36,701 nucleotides of DNA, from positions 1 to 36,701 of the forward strand of contig JABDEJ010000004.1 of assembly GCA_013287095.1 (NCBI GenBank), read 5' to 3'. The stretch's first letter is position 1, and each line of letters starts with the position of its first letter. The position numbers were made by a program, and so were the translations under genes. Below are positions 1 through 9,109 of this stretch, one piece after another. The notes below the pieces were generated by a model, which saw only the letters and a list, made by a program, of their open reading frames with translations, was not told the DNA's origin and made no database searches. This DNA is from Bacteroidota bacterium. Lineage in GTDB: Bacteria; Bacteroidota; Bacteroidia; CAILMK01.

Positions 1-108
1 ATGAGATACCTGAAACCCGATTCCAGTGCAACCATAGCCGCCACAGGGGGCACCAACTGGGAAAAAATACCTTCCACCTCATCTGCAGTTCAGGATCTTT
101 TTCCCTGA
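1..108 (+). CDS. possible 3' end of a gene, unidentified
   Basis: Frame 1 is open from the left edge to a TGA at 106-108 and would encode about 35 residues with an ordinary composition (for example a GGTNWEKIPSTSSAV segment). The ATG at position 1 is probably an internal methionine, because the window starts there by chance. I do not recognise the family. It would be convergent with the large minus-strand gene ending at 332. A perfect 8-bp inverted repeat (87-94 with 104-111, 9-nt loop) overlaps the stop codon, so this could also be non-coding sequence. Confidence is low because so little is visible. Confidence 0.3.
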   Translation: MRYLKPDSSATIAATGGTNWEKIPSTSSAVQDLFP

Positions 109-148
109 ACTCTGGAGTAAAGAGGAGCTGGAAAACTGGGGAGGGAAC

Positions 149-176
149 AGTCATCAGTCATCAGTTAGCAGTCAAC
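149..176. repeat. heptamer tandem repeat, AGTCATC family
   Basis: Four consecutive 7-bp units read AGTCATC, AGTCATC, AGTTAGC, AGTCAAC. A 15-bp stretch of this (154-168) recurs exactly on the minus strand at 9095-9109, where it forms the last codons and stop of birA. It lies in the spacer between the possible gene end at 108 and the large minus-strand gene. Confidence 0.75.
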
Positions 177-184
177 GGTAAAAA

Positions 185-320
185 GAGCGGAGAGTGAAGT
201 GCGGCGAGCGGAGAGCGAAGTGTTGAAGAGCGTAACAATGAGAGTGGAGCGAGAGCCCTGCAAGGGCGCATATGTCAGCGAGGGTGCAGCGCCTCGGACG
301 AAGCAAGAGCGGAGAGCGAA
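185..320. repeat. purine-rich GAGCGGA/GAGCGAA heptamer repeats with two small hairpins
   Basis: 185-219 reads as five 7-mers (GAGCGGA, GAGTGAA, GTGCGGC, GAGCGGA, GAGCGAA), a 21-bp motif repeated almost twice. The pair GAGCGGA-GAGCGAA returns at 307-320. Between them are two short perfect hairpins: 255-259 with 263-267 (GCCCT/AGGGC) and 279-283 with 292-296 (CGAGG/CCTCG). No gene is supported here. The stretch lies just downstream of the stop codon of the minus-strand giant gene, so the hairpins may help end transcription, but they have no T tract. Confidence 0.55.
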
Positions 321-331
321 TTCCTGACGCC

Positions 332-3300
332 TTATTCAAACATCGTAATCGTCCCCTTAAAATAGCTCTGTTTGCCGTTGTAATCTGTGACAGTGATAAG
401 ATAGATATAAACCCCTTGTTGAACATAATCGCCTTTATACGTCCCGTCCCAACCACGAGGAATAGAAGCAATTAGCCCCTTCCCATTAGAGTCTCCCGCA
501 GTGGACTCTGATGTCTTATACACCAACTCTCCCCACCTGTTATATATTCTCATGTCGTAGCTTTTGATATAAACCCCTTGTGGTGCGAAATAATCATTTT
601 CACCATCCTGATCATAAGGCGTAAATGTATTCGGGATAAATACTGTTGCATCCTGGTGAACACATTCTACCGTAGATCGTGAAAGCTGGTTGTATTGGCC
701 GGGGTTTTCAATGGCCTGTACCTGGTAGCAAAAATCAATCGTGCTGTCACCCAATTTGCTGTCTTTAAATTCATTGACCTGTACACTTGAAGTTGTCCCG
801 ATCAATTGCCATCCGGTACTGTCTTCGTTTTTATAGACATTATAGCTTTGCACGCCGTCATACCAGTCCCTATAACTGTTCCATGAGAGATCGTTATAAC
901 CAGGTTGGTTTTTCGCATTGAGAATAATGATACAACCCTGGTTGCTGGCATCGCTCGAGTTGCCGCAATGATCGCGGGCGAAAACATAATAGCAGTCTGA
1001 ATCACGGATTTGACGGATAGATGCAGGGATATCACGGAAGGAATCAATATAGCCTAAGTCAGTGGTGCTATCAACAAATTTCAAATTTCCTGCCGGACTT
1101 GATCCGGCATCTTCCGATTTCCGATAAACAAAATAATTTTTGACATCATAAGATTTGGATGCTGTCCACGAAATGGAAGCGGCCTTGTTTGGTTTAGATA
1201 CCGTAACCGTTTTGATATAAACCTTTTGGGGAGGATAATGATTGATTGCCTTAGCGCTATCGGTATTAGATGCAGAAATGATCGTATCGTTGACTGAATC
1301 AATACCTTTGATGAGGTATTGATAAACAGTATTGCATATCACGGCAGTATCTTTAAAAGCAAACACATTATTTGCCAAAGTATCGATTAAGACCCCGTTT
1401 TTATACACCAGGTATTTGCGCACGGTCCAACCAACATAGCCATTCCACGATAGCTGATTGAACCCATTGTTTGTCGATGCTGTAAGCTGAAGACTTTCAT
1501 GGTAAATGGTAGATGTTCCTGTGTTCCCGCAACTGTCAACTGGTTGGATCTTATAATAATAAGCTTGTCTGTACGTGTTCAATCCTGTGTCAATCAATGA
1601 AGTGCCAGGCCAATGATCAATGATCAATGACCAATAAAGCCGATCAATACTTCTGTAAACATTATACCCCGCCAGATTCTTATCTGTTGCCGCACTCCAA
1701 TCAATTTTAATCTTTCCATCCGTGACATCCGTCCTTATTACCGTTACATCCGTGATCGGCTTCGTCCTCGGCGTTATCGTATCAAAACTTTTTACCGTAA
1801 TCGAATCTGAAAATGATATTTCACCATTGGCCAAAACAGCCTGTATCTGGTAGGTATAGTTGTGGTTACAGGTAATGTTTGAGTCTGCAAAAACAGAATC
1901 AAGTCCGGCATTATTCACAAGGTTTTGTGGGCCGCCATCCTCTGATTTATAAACCGAATAAGTCTTGACAGGGATACCCAGGTAATTAATCCAATTCAGT
2001 TTCTCATCCAGGTTATTGTTCTGCACTTTAAGCAAAACTGTTCTATGAATATTAGAGTTGATCCCCACATCACAAACATTATAAGTGACGATATAATATT
2101 TATAGACATTCTGCAACGTGTTGATATTGTCCTGGATATAACTGGTATCACTCAAGTCGGTTACGTCCTTTAGCAAAGCATATTTCCCATTGGCCGGATT
2201 TAGAGAATACACATAATAACCCCTTGCATTGCTATCATTTCTAAGGGCCCGTTTCCATTGAATAAAAATAGCGCCATTGGTTTCGTCTGATTTTAACACA
2301 GTTGCATATACAAGCTGTGCAGAATCAGCAAACGGAATAGTCTGTGGAATTATACTGATTGTGTCAGAATAGCTTGTCATGCCAGCATTATGGTAAATAG
2401 TTGCCAGTTTATAGTAGTACTTATTCCCGACGGTGACATCCGTGTCCACATCCGTGTTATACGTGATCGGTAATTGGCTGATTTTATTATAATTGATATT
2501 GTCGGTTGAGCGATAAACCGCGAAGGAATCGGGTTTTGTGGGCGGTGCGGTTATTCGCGGCAAATACAATGTTACTTCAGACCGACAGTTGAGCCCAATA
2601 CCCGTCAATGCAACAGAACATACTGTATCGCTTAAGGCCACATTCAGGCATGAGTCTAAGGCAATTACCGCATAGCAAATTTTATTCGATGTTGTACTGA
2701 TTGTATCAATATAAGAGCTTGCAGCGCCATGCAGATGGGTAATAAAATCTGAGGCCGTACCCCATACGCCGTTCACGGCCCTTTCTACCACATATTTGTA
2801 AACATCAGGAGAATCGGAACTGATGAAATTGAGTTGGGTTGTATTCGGATTCAAAACCGACAGGCTGATGATTTTTGCAGCATTTGGCGGGATGGTATCA
2901 ATAGCCTTTCGGCCCATCGTATCTGAAAAAGAAATTTCACCAGGGTTGTATCCCACCGCCTCTATTCTATACCGTTCCACGTGGTTGCATGGGGCCGGGA
3001 AATATTTTGTAGAAGTATCCGCTCCTGATACTGAATCTATTGCAAAGAAACTGGTGCCAACCAATCTTTCAATCTTATATCTTTTAATCTTAAATCCTGA
3101 ATAGGGTGTCCAGTTTAATATATGTATCAGCTCACCGACGCTCACTTTCAGGGTAATGGTCTTGTGGATCAAAGCACTGTCTGATTGGGTGCCGCAGGAA
3201 TCGACGGCGACAAGGTAATAGAACTGGCTTTCACTTTGGGTATTGATGCCGCTATGGACAATACTATCAGAAGTGAGCGGAATATTGCTTTGGACTACAT

Positions 3301-6300
3301 GATAGTTTTTTCCGTCAGCCGAATAATACAACTTATAAGACGCTAAATAAGGTCCGCTAATACCTTTCCATTTCACTACCACAGAGCCGTTTGTAGCAGA
3401 GGTCACTGTTTTGGTCACCGCGATAATTTGAGGGGTATCTATGAAAGAAGTCTGGTTGCATGACCGGTTGCTCCAGGATGTTTCAGAACTGTTATTGTCA
3501 TAAGCCAGGATACGATAGCAATAACGATCATGGAAGTCAACCTGCGAATCATTGTAGATAGTGGCAGTACCGATTACCGTTTTAAACAGGCTTTCTGCAC
3601 CGCCGTTTACAGAGCGGAATATCGCGTATTTTTCCACGGGACTGCCGCCCAGGTAAGCGCTCCATGACAGATAAATGACTTTTTCGCATCCTTTAATGTT
3701 TGCCACCAGTTGCATGGCCCTGTGTTCCTGCGAAAGCTTTGAAGTATTGCCGCATGAGTCAAAGGCATAGACCTTATAGCTGAAAGTATCGGTAATGGTA
3801 CTCCCTACGCTGTCCCTGAAAACAACGGGCGAAGAAACAGGCCGTTTTATCGTATCAATATCTGTAAAAGCGCCATTGTTTTGGCTCCTATATATCACGT
3901 AGCCAATCGCATCAGCATCCGGTACTTTATTAAATGTCAATATGATATGGTTATTATCAGCTACGGAGTCATTTAAAACAGATACCACGGCCGGTGCCAC
4001 CGTATCAAACGGCATGGTCTGGATACTGTCTGAATAAACGACCGTATCTACGTTGCCGCTTTCTTCTGCCTTGATCCTGAAATTCTGCACAACATTACAA
4101 TGTTCCAGTTCGCTGAAAACGCTGTCGGTACCCGGCAGGGTTTTGTAGTCTGTCCAGCCGGTGCCCGACCATTTCTGAATGATATAGTTTGATACGGAGA
4201 ATCCTTTGTATTTGCTCCAGCTTAGTGAGGATGAATCCTCCAATGCTTTGCCGTTGAGATGTATAGCCCTATGGATATCAGCGGTTTTTGATAAATTTCC
4301 GCAGGAATCCAGCGCCAATACTTCAAAACTAAAAGTATCTGTAAGGGTATTTATTTTGTAGTTATAAATATAGGAATCTGCAGGCATATTTTTAGCCAAT
4401 ACCGAGTCGGTCAAAACAAATACCCCGTGGTTTTTCTTTACATAAATAAGATATTTCCTGGTGGTTTTCTTCAATACTTTGGTGAACTCCAATGCAATAT
4501 TACCCTCGCTGGTTACGGAGGCAGACACTATCCCCACCCTGGCCGGAGGAACAGTGTCAAAAGACGTGAGCGTAATGGTATCCGAGAGGCTCACCTGCTT
4601 GTTGCCATAAGTGATGATCCGGTAAGACGATGCAATGCCACACTTAGAACTGTCAATAAAGGATATAGCATTAGTATTTGGGCGCGCGATGACAACCCAG
4701 GCGCTGCTATCATTTGCAAGCCTTTGCAAAACAATAGAGTCAACTTTGTAGCCAATATAGTTTTTCCACCTAAGTATATTTTCCAGGTTTCCGGGTGTTC
4801 CCTGGAGCAATACGGGACTATGTTTTACAGAACTGTCGCTGGTTTTGCCACAGGAATCTACAGCAACCACCACATAAGTATATGAATGCGTTGTAGTTAA
4901 AAGAGAATCATTTACTAAATGTATGGTTGTTAAAGGTTTTGTTTGGGCTATTTTAGCATACGGGCCTCCATCCACCGATACCAGGGTGGTGAGATATGCT
5001 ACTTTAACCAGGTTGCTCATGGCAATATTCAACAGGATATCTGCATTGTCTGCCACCGTACTATTAATGATCACAGGGGTCACAGGTTTGGGAGGCGCTA
5101 CGATTATTTTTACCGAATCAACAACGGTGCAGCCCGAATTGGTTACTACCGTCAGTTTATAGGTGGTTGTGACCGTTGGAAAAGCGATGGTATTTGCTAA
5201 GGTTGGATTTTTTATGGTAGCTGCGGGTGACCATGACAATGATTTGATCCTGTAAACGAATGCTGTCAGTTTCACAGAATCCCCATAGCATATAGACTGG
5301 TTTTTGGTGGTAATGTTTACATAAGGTCTCGCGAATGAAACCGTATTTTGGTTTACCGAAGCGCCGGTAACAACCCCGCCACTTGTTCCGCTGTCGGCAC
5401 CGTAGGAGGCCTTATAACAAGGGGCTACACTATTGAGTTGTATCCCTGGCTGGCCCGGACTTGCTGACCAGGATAGGTTTTTAGGGATTGAAGATTCAGG
5501 CAATAGAAGGGTGCCGCCACCCCCGCCGCCGCCCGGGCCTGCACAATCTGCCGTATTAAATTCAGTCGGAGGATTCACAGACAGACCATTGCCACCTTTT
5601 ATTTGTACCTGGGCTTTTACCGGAAAGTTGTTGATATCAAGTAGTATAGTGCCACCTGCACCACCTCCGTCACCAGCTACCCGGGCGGTGCTATTGAATG
5701 TCTGGTTCTTTCCATTTGATATGATTTTGTTCCCGTTTGCAAACAGGTTATTTGCTTTGATCAAAATGATCCCTCCGCCGTTGGCAGGTGTATATCCGCT
5801 GAAATTTGCGTCTGATCCTATTCCGCCCCCCCCGCCCGGGAATATCCTGTTTTGCTTTATAAATGATACTAAACCAGTGCCTCCAATGCCGCCGTTTGCA
5901 GAAGGATGGCCACCACAGAAAGTCTCCCTTTCAAGCCCCCCAATACCCCCGCCGCCATAATTGCCTCCTCCACCGCCGCCAGAACCATTGCTGTTGCCGC
6001 CGCCGCCGCCATTGGCATTGGCACCCCGCCCTGAATAATAGACATCATTAAATGCTGCAACCCCTTCTCCTTTCGGGCCAAAAAAAGTGAATCCGTTCGG
6101 ATAGAAATAACCGGTATTATGACAATTTTCAGGGCCGTTCAGCAGCAAATTTCCCAATAAATAAACCCCGCCCATGAATCCCTCATTGGTCACGTCAATA
6201 TTGGAAGACATATAAATATTGCCTGTTGCCTCAAAAGTCAAAACGCCCCCCTTGGTACCGTTCCATGGCTGGGCAGTAAGGCCCGGGGCGGAAACAATAA

Positions 6301-8599
6301 CACTGGTATATTGGGGCACTGTTACCAATTGCACCATGCCTTTCACATCATAAGAATTTAAAAGAGGGTTATGTAGATAAACTTTCTGCCCACTCACAGA
6401 ATCAATGGTTACATATTCATAATTGCCCGCATTGCCAATATCGGTCACCGTTCCAAAAGAGGAAGTATTGCTTGTATCAATGGTTGCCCCCTTCATCTGG
6501 ATAAGCAATGCCTTGGATCCTGGCGTAAAAAAAGAGGCCGTGTCAAGAGTCAGGGAAGCAAAGCAAGAATCATAGTCAGCCAATACGGCAGCATAGGAAT
6601 TGATGATCCCGGAAATGGTTGTCGGTTTGCCACATTTGGATAGAGTGTCTAAAACTGTTTTAAAAGTATCATGATCAGTACATCCGTTTGAAGCGGTGAC
6701 ATTTACCTTATAAACTGTATTCTGGTATGGATATACCCATATCGCAGAATCGGTAGAGTCGCTCAAGGGTGAGCCGGGAGGGCTGGTCCATGCAAAGGTT
6801 TTGCCGTCGATGCCAAGGGCTTTCAGGTTGATGCTATCGCCCAGACAAAAGCTATCCGTCACAGTCTTAATATGGGTTGGGGATTGATAAATGGTTACTG
6901 TTTTGGTAATGGAATCTTGTATTGATCCATTACCTGCCACAAGCTTCACCATATATGTACCTGCACTAATATAAGTATGAGTAGGGTTTTCATATACGGA
7001 AGTATTGTCCTTTGAGGAAGGATCTCCAAAATCCCACTTCCATGAAGTCGGGTTTTCAAATGTGGAATCATAAAACTCAGTAGGAGAGTTGGAACAATCT
7101 TTTACAACCCCGAAATATACTTCAAACAATGGACAGGAATAAGTTGCATTTGCTTGTCCATTTTGATCAGAAAAAGAACCTGTACCGGTATTCAGACTCA
7201 CACTCGTGGTTTTAAATGTATCAAGGTTTTTTAAGGGCTGGGAAGCTGATGATAAAGCTGACGTCTTTATATTGCAATTGTCTATATTGAGTCCACTATC
7301 TGTTTTTACTAAAAAATATCCCTGTTGAATTGCATTATTCCCAGTGACATAGGCCGTTTGTAAAAAAATAAATGCCCCGGAAGACAGATGTAAAAAGTCA
7401 TGACCGGCAGCTTTGCTAAAAACAAATCCGCTATATAAATGACTGGCTTGTTTGTACGTTAAATTGGATATAACATGCAACGAAATAAATTTGCCAGATG
7501 TATCTACCCTTAAAATACCAATCCCGCTATCCGTATTATTCACATTCAGTCCTGCGCTAATGTTTATTACATGTTTAACACTATCATAAAGAGCTGATCT
7601 GAAAGTATAGAAGGTTTTAGGAGTGTTGTTATAAGTTTTCGACCAAAGAATGTTTCCTGAACCGTCCAGTTTCATTAATGCCCCACTTATGGAATCCGTT
7701 CCGCAGACGTAAATACTATTATCTGGCAATTCAACAATGGAATGTGCAAACCTTTGAGACATTGACGTATAAGAAGCGCCAAAGACCTTAGACCATAAAA
7801 GCGTACCGTTTTTATCGGTTTTCAAGACCAGATAATTGCAACTATATCCTAAAGCGTTTGAAGCATTAGAGTCAATTGCGGTGCCGCAAAGAAGATAGCC
7901 ACCTGTTCGGGAAGGTATTGCTTTATAGGCCCAACCTTGGATACCGCTTTTATTGTATGTGTTTGACCAGACTACCTTGCCGGCGGTATCAGTTTTAATC
8001 AGGCATGCCTCTCCTTTGGAAGAAAGAATTGTTGAAGCACCGGCTAAAATATAGCCACCTGGAGGGTCATTCGTAATGCTCATTCCAATCCCAAGTCCAT
8101 GATTTGTCTTCCCCTGAAGGTATTTTGACCAGATAAACTTGCCGCTCTGCGTTATTTTAAATAAATAAAATGCCTCTGAATTTAAAGTGTTTGAGCAGAC
8201 AACTATATTCCCTTCAGGACTCAATACCATATCTGCCGAGGTAGTTACATCATCGCTTTTAATAAAGGCCGTTGTGTTTTGGAAATTTGTAGTTGTATCA
8301 TAGTAATCTTTCTCCCAGAGAATCGCTCCCAGGCTGTCCGTTCTGATAATATGAATTCGGTAATCAGGATATTTTATATTGTTATTTAATGAGGAAAACC
8401 CATAATTCCACATACCAGATATCAAAAAACCTTTGTCAGGAAGGGCCAAAACAGTAGAACCTACAGTATTCCGAATCGAGCCTCCGCCGTTTGCAAAAGT
8501 CTTTTCAAACGTTGCGGTCCTTTGAGCGTACAAAGAATTGATACTACATAAAAATAGTAGGGATAATATAAAAACAAATGCCTGTGCGTGAAGGCGCAT
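332..8599 (-). CDS. giant T9SS type B surface protein: propeller-like repeats, PKD, Gly-rich block, FN3 cycles
   Basis: This 2755-residue protein starts at the ATG whose first base is 8599. A signal peptide (MRLHAQAFVF..., cleavage near SLYAQ) follows directly. An ATG at 8677 would lie upstream of the promoter box at 8622-8629 and would bury the signal peptide, so I reject it. From the N-terminus: roughly residues 20-480 hold repeated G-x-I/V-x-W-S-K segments like a beta-propeller; a PKD domain (WDFGDPSS...HTYISAGTY) is near 520-595; an Ig-like stretch follows; a very Gly-rich block lies at about 840-1035 (nt 5500-6080). About eight cycles of 185 residues follow, each resembling a pair of FN3 domains and marked by a D-S-C-G or similar motif. 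The last ~105 residues (FIPNTFTPYDQDGEND...RWGELVY...GWDGTYKG) are the gliding-motility-type C-terminal domain that directs T9SS type B export. The role is probably adhesion or surface binding; the ligand is unknown. Confidence 0.93.
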   Translation of the reverse strand: MRLHAQAFVFILSLLFLCSINSLYAQRTATFEKTFANGGGSIRNTVGSTVLALPDKGFLISGMWNYGFSSLNNNIKYPDYRIHIIRTDSLGAILWEKDYYDTTTNFQNTTAFIKSDDVTTSADMVLSPEGNIVVCSNTLNSEAFYLFKITQSGKFIWSKYLQGKTNHGLGIGMSITNDPPGGYILAGASTILSSKGEACLIKTDTAGKVVWSNTYNKSGIQGWAYKAIPSRTGGYLLCGTAIDSNASNALGYSCNYLVLKTDKNGTLLWSKVFGASYTSMSQRFAHSIVELPDNSIYVCGTDSISGALMKLDGSGNILWSKTYNNTPKTFYTFRSALYDSVKHVINISAGLNVNNTDSGIGILRVDTSGKFISLHVISNLTYKQASHLYSGFVFSKAAGHDFLHLSSGAFIFLQTAYVTGNNAIQQGYFLVKTDSGLNIDNCNIKTSALSSASQPLKNLDTFKTTSVSLNTGTGSFSDQNGQANATYSCPLFEVYFGVVKDCSNSPTEFYDSTFENPTSWKWDFGDPSSKDNTSVYENPTHTYISAGTYMVKLVAGNGSIQDSITKTVTIYQSPTHIKTVTDSFCLGDSINLKALGIDGKTFAWTSPPGSPLSDSTDSAIWVYPYQNTVYKVNVTASNGCTDHDTFKTVLDTLSKCGKPTTISGIINSYAAVLADYDSCFASLTLDTASFFTPGSKALLIQMKGATIDTSNTSSFGTVTDIGNAGNYEYVTIDSVSGQKVYLHNPLLNSYDVKGMVQLVTVPQYTSVIVSAPGLTAQPWNGTKGGVLTFEATGNIYMSSNIDVTNEGFMGGVYLLGNLLLNGPENCHNTGYFYPNGFTFFGPKGEGVAAFNDVYYSGRGANANGGGGGNSNGSGGGGGGNYGGGGIGGLERETFCGGHPSANGGIGGTGLVSFIKQNRIFPGGGGGIGSDANFSGYTPANGGGIILIKANNLFANGNKIISNGKNQTFNSTARVAGDGGGAGGTILLDINNFPVKAQVQIKGGNGLSVNPPTEFNTADCAGPGGGGGGGTLLLPESSIPKNLSWSASPGQPGIQLNSVAPCYKASYGADSGTSGGVVTGASVNQNTVSFARPYVNITTKNQSICYGDSVKLTAFVYRIKSLSWSPAATIKNPTLANTIAFPTVTTTYKLTVVTNSGCTVVDSVKIIVAPPKPVTPVIINSTVADNADILLNIAMSNLVKVAYLTTLVSVDGGPYAKIAQTKPLTTIHLVNDSLLTTTHSYTYVVVAVDSCGKTSDSSVKHSPVLLQGTPGNLENILRWKNYIGYKVDSIVLQRLANDSSAWVVIARPNTNAISFIDSSKCGIASSYRIITYGNKQVSLSDTITLTSFDTVPPARVGIVSASVTSEGNIALEFTKVLKKTTRKYLIYVKKNHGVFVLTDSVLAKNMPADSYIYNYKINTLTDTFSFEVLALDSCGNLSKTADIHRAIHLNGKALEDSSSLSWSKYKGFSVSNYIIQKWSGTGWTDYKTLPGTDSVFSELEHCNVVQNFRIKAEESGNVDTVVYSDSIQTMPFDTVAPAVVSVLNDSVADNNHIILTFNKVPDADAIGYVIYRSQNNGAFTDIDTIKRPVSSPVVFRDSVGSTITDTFSYKVYAFDSCGNTSKLSQEHRAMQLVANIKGCEKVIYLSWSAYLGGSPVEKYAIFRSVNGGAESLFKTVIGTATIYNDSQVDFHDRYCYRILAYDNNSSETSWSNRSCNQTSFIDTPQIIAVTKTVTSATNGSVVVKWKGISGPYLASYKLYYSADGKNYHVVQSNIPLTSDSIVHSGINTQSESQFYYLVAVDSCGTQSDSALIHKTITLKVSVGELIHILNWTPYSGFKIKRYKIERLVGTSFFAIDSVSGADTSTKYFPAPCNHVERYRIEAVGYNPGEISFSDTMGRKAIDTIPPNAAKIISLSVLNPNTTQLNFISSDSPDVYKYVVERAVNGVWGTASDFITHLHGAASSYIDTISTTSNKICYAVIALDSCLNVALSDTVCSVALTGIGLNCRSEVTLYLPRITAPPTKPDSFAVYRSTDNINYNKISQLPITYNTDVDTDVTVGNKYYYKLATIYHNAGMTSYSDTISIIPQTIPFADSAQLVYATVLKSDETNGAIFIQWKRALRNDSNARGYYVYSLNPANGKYALLKDVTDLSDTSYIQDNINTLQNVYKYYIVTYNVCDVGINSNIHRTVLLKVQNNNLDEKLNWINYLGIPVKTYSVYKSEDGGPQNLVNNAGLDSVFADSNITCNHNYTYQIQAVLANGEISFSDSITVKSFDTITPRTKPITDVTVIRTDVTDGKIKIDWSAATDKNLAGYNVYRSIDRLYWSLIIDHWPGTSLIDTGLNTYRQAYYYKIQPVDSCGNTGTSTIYHESLQLTASTNNGFNQLSWNGYVGWTVRKYLVYKNGVLIDTLANNVFAFKDTAVICNTVYQYLIKGIDSVNDTIISASNTDSAKAINHYPPQKVYIKTVTVSKPNKAASISWTASKSYDVKNYFVYRKSEDAGSSPAGNLKFVDSTTDLGYIDSFRDIPASIRQIRDSDCYYVFARDHCGNSSDASNQGCIIILNAKNQPGYNDLSWNSYRDWYDGVQSYNVYKNEDSTGWQLIGTTSSVQVNEFKDSKLGDSTIDFCYQVQAIENPGQYNQLSRSTVECVHQDATVFIPNTFTPYDQDGENDYFAPQGVYIKSYDMRIYNRWGELVYKTSESTAGDSNGKGLIASIPRGWDGTYKGDYVQQGVYIYLITVTDYNGKQSYFKGTITMFE

Positions 8600-8621
8600 A
8601 AATGAGAGGCTTGTGTAATAA

Positions 8622-8629
8622 CAAATGTA
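8622..8629 (-). promoter_or_regulatory. Bacteroidota -7 promoter box for the giant type B gene
   Basis: Read on the minus strand the sequence is TACATTTG, a perfect match to the Bacteroidota -7 consensus TAnnTTTG. It lies 22 bases upstream of the ATG at 8599, which predicts a short leader of about 15 nt. I see no convincing TTG -33 element at the usual spacing. Confidence 0.55.
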
Positions 8630-8699
8630 CGGAAAAGAATCTGAATCACGGATAAATACGGAATTGGCGGATGGCACGGAATATTATGGTGGCTAGTGG

Positions 8700-8892
8700 G
8701 GTCGCCTTAAAGTTGTCAACTTCTGAAAAGTTGCCAACTTATTAGCAGCACTTTTCATCATTATTTGCTATGATGTCATTTGTTAAGTTGAAAACTTTCT
8801 AAAAAATTGCCAACTTTTAGACATCTCTTCCCCGGTCTGTCTCCTGACAGACAGGAATAGGGGGCGTTAAAGTTGTCAACTTTTGGACATCC
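8700..8892. repeat. cluster of AAGTTGnCAACTT palindromes (REP-like)
   Basis: The 13-bp palindrome AAGTTG-n-CAACTT is perfect at 8710-8722, 8728-8740 and 8870-8882. It is degenerate at 8804-8816 (one mismatch) and around 8785-8796. Two copies continue into the same flank, CAACTTTT(A/G)GACATC, at 8811-8825 and 8878-8892, so the repeat unit is longer than the palindrome. No gene is present. It occupies the spacer between birA and the promoter of the giant gene. Confidence 0.7.
8832..8855. repeat. GC-rich hairpin inside the palindrome cluster
   Basis: CCGGTCTGTC at 8832-8841 and GACAGACAGG at 8846-8855 pair at nine of ten positions around a 4-nt loop (TCCT). No T tract follows on either strand, so it fits a dispersed palindromic element better than an intrinsic terminator. 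Confidence 0.6.
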
Positions 8893-8947
8893 GCTGTCAA
8901 GGACTCTGAAGTTTATTTGGAGTCAAACACATTACCCGGCAGGACCT

Positions 8948-9092
8948 GTAGGGGTGGGGCTTGCCCTTTTTTCGATTATGGTTCAATGATAAAATTCATC
9001 GAAAGAAATCTGTTGAACGTTCCACTTTTTAAAAAAGTGGAACGTATATAAAATTGTTCCAGCTAAAGGGCGGGGGCAAGCCCCGCCCCTAC
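8948..9092. mobile_element. 145-bp MITE-like element with 19-bp terminal inverted repeats
   Basis: The left end, GTAGGGGTGGGGCTTGCCC (8948-8966), matches the reverse complement of the right end (9074-9092) at 18 of 19 positions. Between them lies AT-rich DNA with no open frame and a perfect long palindrome (9017-9045). Terminal inverted repeats, small size and lack of coding capacity resemble a MITE. I cannot identify a target-site duplication. The terminal sequence also resembles GC-rich dispersed repeats that occur singly, so two independent repeats in opposite orientation is the main alternative. Confidence 0.4.
9017..9045. terminator. perfect 14-bp-arm palindrome, possible bidirectional terminator
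   Basis: ACGTTCCACTTTTT (9017-9030) and its exact reverse complement (9032-9045) are separated by one base. The centre is T5/A6, so either strand could form a stem with an internal U run. It lies 50 bp beyond the birA stop codon on the transcribed (minus) strand. Terminator function is inferred; it may simply be the core of the MITE-like element. Confidence 0.45.
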
Positions 9093-9094
9093 TA

Positions 9095-9109
9095 CTAACT
9101 GATGACTGA
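9095..9109 (-). repeat. heptamer repeat copy forming the birA stop codon
   Basis: On the minus strand, TCAGTCATCAGTTAG encodes Ser-Val-Ile-Ser-stop at the end of birA. It is identical to plus-strand 154-168 in the AGTCATC heptamer array. The MITE-like element begins two bases after the stop codon. Confidence 0.65.

Noticed and set aside
172..475. Two overlapping frames at the 3' end of the giant type B gene
   Set aside because: They are made largely of the purine-rich heptamer repeats and antisense of the sorting domain.
5433..6081. Proline-rich plus-strand and Ala/Met-rich minus-strand frames
   Set aside because: They are other-frame shadows of the Gly-rich block of the giant type B protein.
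8600..8677. Upstream ATG (8677) as start of the giant type B gene
   Set aside because: The extra 26 residues precede a clean signal peptide and lie upstream of the -7 box at 8622-8629, so they would not be transcribed from it.
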